Source of the DNA: Zanthoxylum bungeanum
Lineage: Eukaryota; Streptophyta; Magnoliopsida; Sapindales; Rutaceae
Reading direction: 5' to 3'
DNA: 64,000 nucleotides
Assembly (NCBI GenBank): GCA_019454045.1
Contig: SKCR01023423.1
Span: 62,001 to 126,000, forward strand
In this document: piece by piece, positions 55,379 through 64,000 of the stretch
How the letters are laid out: every line of letters begins with the position of its first letter
How positions within the stretch are numbered: the first letter of the stretch is position 1
Program-made: the position numbers and the translations under genes
The notes under the pieces: model-generated
Told to the model about the DNA's origin: nothing
What the model saw: the letters and a program-made list of their open reading frames with translations, nothing else
Database searches by the model: none

Positions 55379-58107
55379 TAGATCTGGCCGGCGATTCGGT
55401 TCCGGTTCGGAACCGAATCGAACTGGCCGGTTCTCGATTCCATAAGTGTGGAACCGAAACTGTGAACTGAATCGAAACCGAACCGATCGATTCCGGTTCC
55501 ACACTTAAGTGGAACCGGAAACGTGGTTCGGTTCCGGTTTGGTTCGCACTTTTTTATAAATTTCGAAAATAAATTAGATTAATTTAATAAATAAATAAAA
55601 TTATTACATTGAAGAGCTTGAATTAAATTTTAAAAAAATTAAGTTGCATACGTATCCTCCACGGGTGAGAGGAATCAAAGCTCACGTAGTTCCATTACAA
55701 TTTTAAGATATTTTCCCTTTGTAAATTTACAATTTTGTAATTATCAATCTTCATTATCAGTTAATCCTTCAGCTCTGGTTCCGCTTGCACTTGTTGTTGC
55801 AGATGCATTATGAACAAGTCTTCGAAATCATCGGGAGCATCTTCTTGTTGTCTCAGATCAGCTCGAGTCCAATCATCTACAAAAGCTGTTGCTTCTAGAG
55901 TGCTTGGATGTAATGAAGATCGACTAACTTCCAATATATTGCTTCCCAAGCTGAAGGCTTGCTCAACCGCAACGATGGAAATAGGTGCTGTCAATATCTC
56001 TTTAGCAATAATTGATAAAAACATTATATATATTTTGATGTCGGTTCCACCATTCAAGGATTTTAAAATTTTTACTAACTAAACTTTCAGTAGGAAACTT
56101 GAAATTTGTAGATAAATAATTATCTAATTCGGGGTTATTAATTGTCATATCCCTAACTTTTTTATTTCGTTGTAGTAACCAATGATTCCCAGTGCTAAGC
56201 CTTGTTTGAATTACCGGTTCGCTACTAATATATTCACTTAATGTTCCTAAGTTATATCTTACAATATAATCATTAAATAACTCAATTAAATCATTTCTTA
56301 ATATTACCATTATTCTTGTAATATCAATTTCATTTAATATTCCTAAATAACCATAGTAAGTTTGTAAAGCACTATTCACACTTTCTAATTTAAATCTATG
56401 ATCAAAAACAGCAGCAATAAGATAAAGTAAAAGAATTTCTCTAAAATAATTCAACCATTTTACCTTTATAACAGTAAAGACTTCTAATAAAACAATATCA
56501 TTAGGATCATTAATTTCAACATGTTCATCGAGAGTACCAACAATATTCAAACTTTCAAGAAGAAATAAATATGCCGTAGGATAATAAACACCGCTAAAAA
56601 TTAAAGTAGCATCATTAAAAACTTTTAAAATATCTAAAAAAATTTACAAATATCTCATTGACTAGGATAAAGTGTGATATTTTGAACATGTTGAGAAAAA
56701 AAAACTACATAATGCATCTTTATATTGTAATGCTTGACATAAAATAAAATAAGTTGAATTCCAACGTGTTGGAACATCTCTTGAATATTTAATCGGTTTA
56801 ATATCATTCATTTTACAAAACTTGGTTCATTTTCTCATAACTTGAAAATATGACCAAATACAATTAAGTGTCATCTTAATAGGATCAATGAAAGGTGATA
56901 ATAATTTCAGACCTTCTTGAACACATAAGTTAAGGACATGACATGTACAACGAATATGAAAAAATCAACCCCTAAATTTGGTTGACATATTTCTTTTAAA
57001 TCATTGATGGATGTAGTATTTGCAGATGCATTATCAAATCCAATTGTTAAAATATTTTCTACTAAACCATATTCATCAAAAATTACCTTCATTTTTTTAT
57101 AAATATTTTGTGCAGTATGTTGGTTATCAAAAACTCTAAATGCAATAAAAATAATTTTATCATCTTTGTATAATTTAAAAATATGACGTTTTGTTGTGTT
57201 TCAAGTCATTCTTGAAGTCATTCTACATGCAGCAGGATTTAAAACATTATGCATGTAATTAGTAAAATGAAGTTTTTCACCAAAGCTTAAAGAAAGATGT
57301 GTCATACAAGTTAATTTCGCAAATTCTTCTCTATTTTTTGCATCAGAATATTTAAATAAATCTACAGCACTCGTACCTCTACTAGATGATGCGTACCTGG
57401 CCATTTGAGTTTGCATCGTATCAAGTCCAAATTCAACCGGATGATGTCTTTTCAGCTGCTTGATCATATTGCCGTATCCACCGGAAAATTTGTAAGAAAC
57501 CTCACAATGGTTGCAAACTGCTCTTGAACTTTCATAGTCTTGGTCTAAATGAAAATGAATTTTGAAAACATCCGAAGAACGAGCCTTAACTTCTCTTCTC
57601 CGTGATTGTGAACCGACACTAGGACCGCTCTCTTGGGTTGGCATATTTGACATTATGTTTCAGATGAGCTTGCCATTTTTTTTAAAGAAATAAGTAAGAA
57701 GAATAAGAAAATTGAGAATGATAATAACTATTTGAGATTTGAGATTGAGAATAAGAGAATTGTAGGAATTGAGAGAGTTGAAAAATTGGTGTGTTGAAAT
57801 AATGAAAAATGACCCATATTTATAGAGTTCTAAAAAAAAAATTGATATCAAAATGCACATAAATATAACCGTTTTATTACCGTTATTAGGGAATATTAGT
57901 AAATAATATTTTTTTAATGGCCGTTAAGGCTTTTTTTTTTTTTTTTTTTTGCTAATTAAGGGAAGGTATGGTTCCTGTTGGAACTGCTGGAATCTTACGG
58001 TTCTAGCGGTTCCGACCGGTTCGCGTTGGGGTGGAACCCCAACCAAACCGGTCAATCATGGTTCCGATTTCGGTTCCGGTTCTGAACCGGAACCGTGGCC
58101 GGGTCTA
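55379..58107 (-). mobile_element. hAT DNA transposon, degenerate
   Basis: Imperfect terminal inverted repeats (TAGATCTGGCCGG / CCGGCCACGG... reading TAGACCCGGCC inward) are bounded by a perfect 8-base duplication TTCATATA (55371-55378 and 58108-58115). Subterminal regions are packed with GGTTCCGGTTCGGAACCG-type motifs (55395-55545 and 57960-58100), probable transposase-binding repeats. A broken transposase gene on minus fills the interior. Confidence 0.93.
55761..57653 (-). pseudogene. hAT transposase (BED finger to hATC dimerisation domain)
   Basis: Would cut and paste the element. In order: Ser/Arg-rich N-terminus (57653), BED-type zinc finger CNHCEVSYKFSGGYG...HH (about residues 46-70), FGEKLHFTNYM, a core segment ILTIGFDNASANTTSINDL (57050 area), a shifted frame with the RCTCHVLNLCVQEGL-like motif near 56940, LLYLIAAVFDHRFKLES (56400 area), and the C-terminal hATC region ILTAPISIVAVEQAFSLGSN and VSRSSLHPSTLEATAFVDDW. 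Multiple stops and shifts show it is dead. It is related to the BED-finger RICESLEEPER type. Confidence 0.88.
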
Positions 58108-58115
58108 TTCATATA

Positions 58116-58927
58116 TGTTGAGCTTATAATTTATTTAATTTCCTCTTCATTGACAATTTGACATTGTGAAAGGGACTTGCTGAGCTCATTGCGTATATAC
58201 AAAAATATATAGATTTTTAATTGTCCTCTTTCATGCGTCAAAGTATAATTATCTTAAAATAACATTATTATTTATATGATTAGGTATGAATAGGGGCGGC
58301 CCTGAAATTTTAAGGATCTTAAATAAATTTATTGATCGATCATGTTCTCCTTTATAATAAAAATTAAGAATATGTTTGATTTTTTTTTATTGCAATAGGT
58401 ATTTTTTTATTTATAATTTATAATTTTAACCTAAATTTAATTATCTTAATTTACCGCTGGTATCCAAGGTTCCCAAAACCATCCATAGGTATAAGGTCTT
58501 CATCGTTCTCTCGCAATAAGGAAGAATTAATTACCACAGAAAAATATTATAACATAAGTGGGAAAAATATAAATGAATTCGCAATGGTTTCTTAAACCAA
58601 GGTTAATTTTGTGCTGAAGAAAAAAAAACGTACTTACAATTGTATATTAGAAAAACGAAAAAAAATATATAAATCTATTTTTTTTAATAAGACTGTTCAT
58701 CTCTCAAGTTTATCATATTATTAATGGAATTACTAATGTCGTAATATCACTGAATACAATATCATATTTATTAAGAAATAATAATAGACATGTAAAAGAA
58801 AATGGGTAATAATAACGAGTGCGACACTTATTAAGGATCCATTTTATAAAAAATTTCACATCATTTTTATTGGAAATGTAAGAAAATTTCAAAATATTAA
58901 TTACTTTTTCTTATTCCCATTAAAAGT
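58116..58927. other. AT-rich intergenic stretch
   Basis: No gene is seen. A TAGGGGCGGCCCTGAAATTT sequence near 58289 resembles the tip of some plant hAT elements, but no opposite end is found. Confidence 0.5.
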
Positions 58928-59250
58928 CACTACAAGAAAACTGTGAAATAGAAACGGATTTTTCCGTCTCTATTCCGTCACTAATCCTTCAATAGCGACG
59001 GAATAGAGACGGAAAAATTCCGTGTCTATTCTGTTCGTCGCAAAAATAATAGCGACGGATTTTTTTCCCATCGCTAATTATATTCCGTCTCTATATAGAG
59101 AAGGAATATGCCGTCTTTAAATAAAGACGGAATACATTCTGTCGCTATTTAGAGACGGAATATATTTCGTCGTTATTTAGCGACGAAATATTCCGTCTTT
59201 AAATTGCGATGGAATATGCCGTCACTATTTTCCTCTCTATGTATTTTTTA
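58928..59250. mobile_element. CACTA (En/Spm) transposon terminus
   Basis: Starts CACTACAAGAAAACTGTG, the canonical CACTA tip. It is followed by about 300 bases of subterminal repeats in both orientations built on GCGACGGAATA / TATTCCGTCGC and GAGACGGAA. The opposite tip (TTTTCTTGTAGTG) is not found in the window, so this is a truncated copy or the element extends to an unseen end. Confidence 0.8.
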
Positions 59251-60025
59251 AAAATAAAATGATCATTTTTTGATATTTTTAAGAAATTAAATTTATTTTA
59301 AACAATAATATTATTTTTAAGAAATTTTAGCAAGAGCTCAGCACCAAAATGTAGCTTCTTCAATTACACTTATGTCAAATCAGAAACACAGAAACAACAC
59401 AAACTCGGTCAGTTCTCAACAAGAACATCCCCAAAGCCTATCAATAGCCTTATATTTTCACAAACCCAGTTCTGCTCCCATGAAAATAAACCCAAAAACC
59501 ACTTCAGAACAAGCACTAAATTCTCAGCCTATTATTACAAATTGATTTGGTTACTGTGTTCTTACAACGGACTTTGAACAAGCAGTAAACCGAACAGAAA
59601 TGATACATTATAAAAAATGATACAAATAATAGAACAATAAAAAATGATACAACAACACAATTATCCGAGCGACGAAGACATCGCAAACCGAGAGAATTCC
59701 GAGGCTTGTTGATGCGGCAACAATCTCCTTAAAACAAATTTGTCCCCTACCGGTTGGTGCAGTAGAACGCGAGACGCCTGTTTCCCAGGATGCAACGGAA
59801 AATAGAGGAAATTGGGCACCACCAAATTCGACTGCAACGAACAACCGAATTGTTTGAACTCTTCTAAAAAGAACTTAAAAATTTGCTTCTGTATTCAACT
59901 ACCAAAAACGAAAATACACTTATCTATTAAAAAGAAATTAACATGCCAATTAAATTGAGTTAGTGGGAGACCTTCCATTTGATTTGTAACCACTTAGTTA
60001 ATTAATAAAATTGAATTAACTATTA
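59251..60025. other. Unassigned stretch next to the CACTA end
   Basis: A minus-strand frame (59844-59608) encodes MFVAVEFGGAQFPLFSVASW and PTGRGQICFKEIVAAS. I do not recognise it. The 59330-59600 part reads like ordinary transcribed sequence (less AT-rich, CA-rich on plus). It could be a gene fragment carried by the CACTA element, but there is no direct evidence. Confidence 0.3.
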
Positions 60026-60495
60026 TGGAACATCAAAAGCTTGGAAAAAATAAAGAGGAGGCTTGCAAAAATTCGCTAGGCCGGGCTCGCACATTTTGGT
60101 CCGGCATTCGTGTACGCAGGACACGCGGGTGCACACGAGCCAAGCTTGATTCGGATTTGATTTGCACCCCCCCCCCCCCCCCCCCCGCGCACGTAGAGAG
60201 AGCCTCTATCCTTATAACTCTTACCCATCTACATATGAGCAATGATATATAAGCATAACTTTCCCTCTATAGCTTTCCCATATGGGACAAGCTCAATTCT
60301 CCTTATTTTTCAACACCATTGGGTGAACTTTGAGCAACAATTTCTCATTCACCCACACCATTTTAAGCATATGAATATATCAATTCGAACTACTCACGGA
60401 GGAGTATCTGAATCATTCAATAACAACCACTAACACGAAGTGGATCATGCTTAAAATTGTGCATCAAAATGCTTACTCATAAGCATTTTCCAACA
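60026..60495 (-). repeat. 3' LTR of copia-3 (probable)
   Basis: The right boundary is clear: on minus the PPT GTGGGGGAT is followed by TGTTGGAAAATGC at 60495. The LTR has a TTATATATCATTG TATA-like box near 60248 and a 20-base C run (60167-60186). The left boundary is placed at TGGAACATC (60026) after a possible TATTA duplication; the partner LTR is outside the window, so this end is uncertain. Confidence 0.6.
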
Positions 60496-61103
60496 ATCCC
60501 CCACATGAATGAAATTGGCGAAAACCGTCAAATAAAAATATTTTATAAAACATTTTATTTTAACCTAGAAGAGTTCAACGGGTCAACACCTGCATAGGAT
60601 AGGTAGGCCTCAGCCTTTGAACCTTCCCTTGTGAAAATATATCTCATTTACTGGCTGACAGTGGACGCGATGTCATTGAACTGTACTGCCGTTCATGTAA
60701 ATGGAGAATATATATCACACAGATATTTAACCTAACACATCTGAGTTCTCATTATTATGTTCATTTTGGCCATGAACATCAACCTGATTCTGCAAGAGTT
60801 TCTAAGAATTGAGCCCCGTACAATTCCCTTTGAAGCGGCCCCACTTCTCTCTCACATAGGTGATTTTTTATTTAAGAGCATCTCGTAATACTCTGCTCGG
60901 ATTCCCGACGCATAAGAATCATTAAAAGCCTTTGCTTAACCTCAATCCATACGAGCATCACTGTTTCATTTCACCATAGGAATGGCCTAGAGGGTAACCC
61001 CCCACAGTGAACCAATTATGTCTTTTACGTGTAGGTTGTCACATTGAACCTAGATATTGGGATCTCCAGTCAACAAGGTTGGGTTTACCTTCGTAATAAA
61101 CAT

Positions 61104-61254
61104 TTATCTAGTGGGCTTTAGTCTCATTCCCCTCGATGATTTCACAACCAACTCTCTATTTAACCCTTTGGTTAGCGGATCCGCAATGTTATCCTTTGAC
61201 TTTACATAGTCAATCGAAATAACTCCAGTAGAGAGTAATTGTCTAACGGTATTG

Positions 61255-61295
<41 letters not shown>

Positions 61296-61763
61296 GTTAT
61301 GTGCCCTTCCAATTGCAGATTGACTATCGCAATGAATGCAAATTGCTGGCACTGACTTAGGCCAACTTGGAATATCCTCTAGAAAATTTAGAAGCCATTC
61401 TGCTTCTTCAGCACACTTGTCTAATGCAATGAATTCCGATTCCATTGTAGATCTGGCTATCACAATCTGTTTGGAGGATTTCCATGATATAGCTGCACAT
61501 GCTAGTGTAAACACATAGCCACTGGTAGACTTTGAGTCTTTCATGTCAGTTATCCAATTAGCATCACTGTATCATTCGACTACAGCTGGATATCTATGAT
61601 AGTTCAACCCATAATTACGAGTAAAACGTAAGTACCTAAGTACTCTCACTATTGCTTTCCAGTGATCAACCTCTGGATTACTCGTATATCTGCTGAGCTT
61701 GTTTACTGTACATGCTATATCAGGCCTTGTACAACTCGATAGATACATCAAACTCCCGATCAC
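61104..61763 (-). pseudogene. copia-3 RT connection and RNase H
   Basis: 61763-61572 holds [21 protein letters not shown] stop near 61571 interrupts the segment that leads into [55 protein letters not shown] and [18 protein letters not shown], the complete C-terminal copia RNase H. Confidence 0.9.
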
Positions 61764-61790
61764 TCTAGAGTATTCTATTTGAGATATACC

Positions 61791-62258
61791 TTATCCCCTA
61801 TTCTTCGATAGGTGTAGACTCACATCTAAAGGAGTTCTAGCCACAACAGAATCATCATTGTTGAATTTACCAAGAATCTTGTCCACATAGTGCGACTGAT
61901 CAAGAATAAGCCCATCAGGACTTCTCGAGATCTTTATTCCCAGAATGACATCTGCTAGACCCATGTCTTTCATGTCAAACTTGGATTTCAGCATATTCTT
62001 GGTAGATTTCACCATCTTAACATTACTTCCGACAATCAATATGTCATCAACGTAGAGACATAAAATGACATAGCCAACTTCTGTCTCTCTGACATAAATG
62101 CATTTATCACATTCATTGATTTTGAAACCATTTGCTGCAATGGTGTCATCAAACTTTTTATGCCACTGTTTCGGAGCTTGTTTCAATCCATATAAGGATT
62201 TAACTAACTTACAGACTTTCTTTTCTTGTCCTGGAGCTATAAAGCCTTCAGGTTGTTC

Positions 62259-62291
<33 letters not shown>

Positions 62292-62537
62292 AAAGGTTGT
62301 TTTCACATCCATCTGATGTACCTCAAGATTGCGCAAAGCTGCAATCGCTAGTATCATCCTTATGGAATTTATTCTCGTTACAGGAGAATAAGTATCAAAG
62401 TAATCAAGACCTTCACGTTGTCTGTAACCTTTAATTACAAGTCTTGCTTTGTACTTGTCAATTGATCCATCTGCCTTCATTTTCTTTTTGAAAATCCACT
62501 TGGACCCTAACGGTTTACATCCTGGAGGAAGATCCAC
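61791..62537 (-). pseudogene. copia-3 reverse transcriptase
   Basis: 248 open codons: GCKPLGSKWIFKKKMKADGS, GYRQREGLDYFDTYSPVTRI, QMDVKTTFLNGDLDEEIYM, LVKSLYGLKQAPKQW, catalytic YVDDILIVGSN, MKDMGLADVILGI. As in copia-2, the Trp of the preceding T-W-E-L-V motif is TGA (about 62541), so the ORF opens only at MDLPPGCK-like text just after it. The frame closes again near 61790. Confidence 0.92.
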
Positions 62538-62543
62538 TAACTC

Positions 62544-63979
62544 TCAGGTGTGATTTTGTAAGATGGATTCAATTTCACTATTGATGGCATCTTTCCACAA
62601 AGCACCATCAGCTGACCTTACAGCTTCCTTATAGCTTTGAGGATCATTTTCTAGCAAAAATGTCAGAAAATCTGGACCAAATGATTTTTCCGTTCTAGCT
62701 CTTTTGCTACGTCTTGGTTCAAGTTCAACAACTTGTTGATCTTCTGGAACATTTATGTGTTCTCGGTCCGGACTATCATCAATGATAGTCTCATGTGCCC
62801 GTTTGTGCATATTTGAATTCGAATTAGTTTTACAGGGAAAAACGTATTCGAAAAAGGATGCATTCATGGACTCCATTATCGTATTCTTGTGAATATCTGG
62901 TACATTAGACTCATGCACAAGAAATCGATAAGCATTACTGTTATGTGCATATCCTATGAAAATGCAGTCAACAGTTTTTGGTCCTATCTTCACCTTCTTA
63001 GGTGGAGGAATGACTACTTTCGCAAGACACCCCCATACTCGTAGGAATTTATAGGAAGGTACCATTCCTTTCCACATTTCATAAGGAGTTTTCCCTACTT
63101 CTTCCGTGGTACCTTATTTAAAAGGTAATTAGCTGATAAGACAGCTTCTCCCCACATATTCTGAGGTAAGCCAGAGCTGATTAACATAGCGTTCATCATC
63201 TCTTTCAAGGTACGATTCTTCCGTTCCGCAATCCCATTGGATTGAGGTGAATAAGGAGCTGTGGTTTGATGTATGATTCCATTTTGTTCACAAAGTGATT
63301 CAAAAGGAAAAACATACTCACCACCACGATCACTTCTTAACTCCTTAATTCGTTTATTCAGTTGGTTCTCAACTTCATTCTTATAGAGAATAAATTTCTT
63401 TATAGTTTCGTCCTTGCTTTTCATCAAGTACACATAGCAAAATCTTGTGCAATCATCAATAAAGGTAATAAAATATTTATTACCGCCTCTCGATTGTATT
63501 GAATTAAAATCACATACATCGGTATGAATTAGATCAAGTGGTTCAGAGTTTCTTTCAATACTATGAAAAGATAATCTAGTTAGTTTTGCCTCAACACAAG
63601 TATCACACTTATGTCTGTTATCAATTTTAAAATTGGGAATGTGATTCATGTTAATTGATTTTCGCAATGAATTAAAATTAACATGTCCTAATATACTATG
63701 CCAAAGATTAGAGTACTCAACAATATAAGCAGAAGAACTAGCTTTATTGATATTTTTGGGTTTAACAACCATTACATTGAGCTTAAAAAGCCCATCAGTT
63801 ACATACCATTTTCCCACATACATCCCATTTTTAGTCAAAACTACTTTATCAGACTCGAACACCATCCGGAATCCATGCTTGTTCAGAAGCGATCCAGACA
63901 CAAGATTCTTCCGTATTTCAGGTACATACAGAACATTGTTCAGAGTCAACTCTTTCCCATAGGTCATCTTCAAAATCAC
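62544..63979 (-). pseudogene. copia-3 integrase with protease tail
   Basis: 63979-63095: VLYVPEIRKNLVSGSLLNKH (end of protease), WHSILGHVNFNSLRKSI and CDTCVEAKLTRLSFHSI (zinc site), DLIHTDVCDFNSIQSRGGNK, FITFIDDCTRFCYVYLMKSK, LRSDRGGEYVFPFESLC, YSPQSNGIAERKNRTLKEMM (D-D-E core). A stop near 63092 is followed by 63077-62544 with LRVWGCLAKVVIPPPKK, FIGYAHNSNAYRFLV and the linker to RT (ESYKEAVRSADG-like region). Otherwise well preserved. Confidence 0.9.
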
Positions 63980-64000
63980 CTTTCTTTGACCTTCTATGTC

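Larger units (their letters stand above)
60026..64000 (-). mobile_element. Ty1/copia retrotransposon (copia-3), partial at right edge
   Basis: Minus-oriented: LTR (60026-60495), PPT, 600 bases of non-coding 3' sequence (60496-61103), RNase H, RT and integrase, running off the window before protease and gag. Coding blocks are separated by single stops rather than scrambled, so decay is moderate. Confidence 0.92.

Noticed and set aside
58285..58330. Possible second hAT tip (TAGGGGCGGCCCTG)
   Set aside because: No inverted partner and no 8-base duplication found in the window.
1..64000. tRNA, rRNA, endogenous pararetrovirus or organellar insertions
   Set aside because: No cloverleaf, rRNA, movement-protein/coat-protein or plastid/mitochondrial gene sequence was recognised on either strand by eye; a tRNAscan and a translated search would be needed to be certain.

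Overview
The window is nuclear DNA of a flowering plant. It is AT-rich and intron-bearing, and most of it is plant transposable elements. The one host gene is a TIR-NB-LRR (TNL) resistance gene, which points to a eudicot because monocots lack canonical TNLs. The TNL exon layout and wording look rosid-like (inference only). There is no bacterial or organellar signature, and I see no tRNA, rRNA or CRISPR.

Layout. 1-4144 (minus strand): a five-exon TNL gene running off the left edge, with at least three reading-frame breaks. 4145-4758 is its upstream region. 4759-46218 is one Russian doll of retrotransposons, and target-site duplications (TSDs) prove most of its layers. The outermost is a plus-oriented, non-autonomous LTR element (TSD AATTA). 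It has no gag-pol, only an intron-containing antisense gene of the 'putative gypsy type transposon' family and three tandem arrays. Two elements are nested in it. One is a Ty1/copia element with 2-kb LTRs (8895-18748, TSD GTAAC). The other is a minus-oriented large retrotransposon derivative, or LARD (19343-43653, TSD CTACC), with 2.9-kb LTRs, no gag-pol, and a captured LOG-type cytokinin-activation gene on its sense strand. The LARD is in turn interrupted by a hAT MITE (22305-22856), an unclassified 1.8-kb insertion (29871-31684) and a Tat-lineage Ty3/gypsy element (31966-42535, TSD GGTTT). The gypsy element's 68-bp tandem array is split by a 2.5-kb solo LTR (33469-35948, TSD TATAC).

46224-64000: host DNA resumes and carries a diverged second copy of the TNL upstream region (48355-48734 plus 53718-54250) without a gene attached. 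Also present are a 1-kb fold-back element (46740-47794), a minus-strand copia element with short LTRs (48735-53712, TSD CTCAG), a degenerate hAT transposon (55379-58107, TSD TTCATATA), one CACTA terminus (58928 onward), and a third copia element that runs off the right edge.

No functional operon-like unit exists here. The biology is a resistance-gene locus that was duplicated, lost one gene body and was then inflated by nested insertions. The most unusual item is the LOG-like coding sequence inside the LARD. It is intronless, ends in a basic stretch plus an LxLxL motif like the EAR repression motif, has lost the proline of the LOG active-site motif, and carries a single-base frame break. Many breaks are single-base indels, which could be decay or long-read consensus error. 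Others are TGG-to-stop or CAG-to-TAG transitions, typical of decay of methylated DNA.
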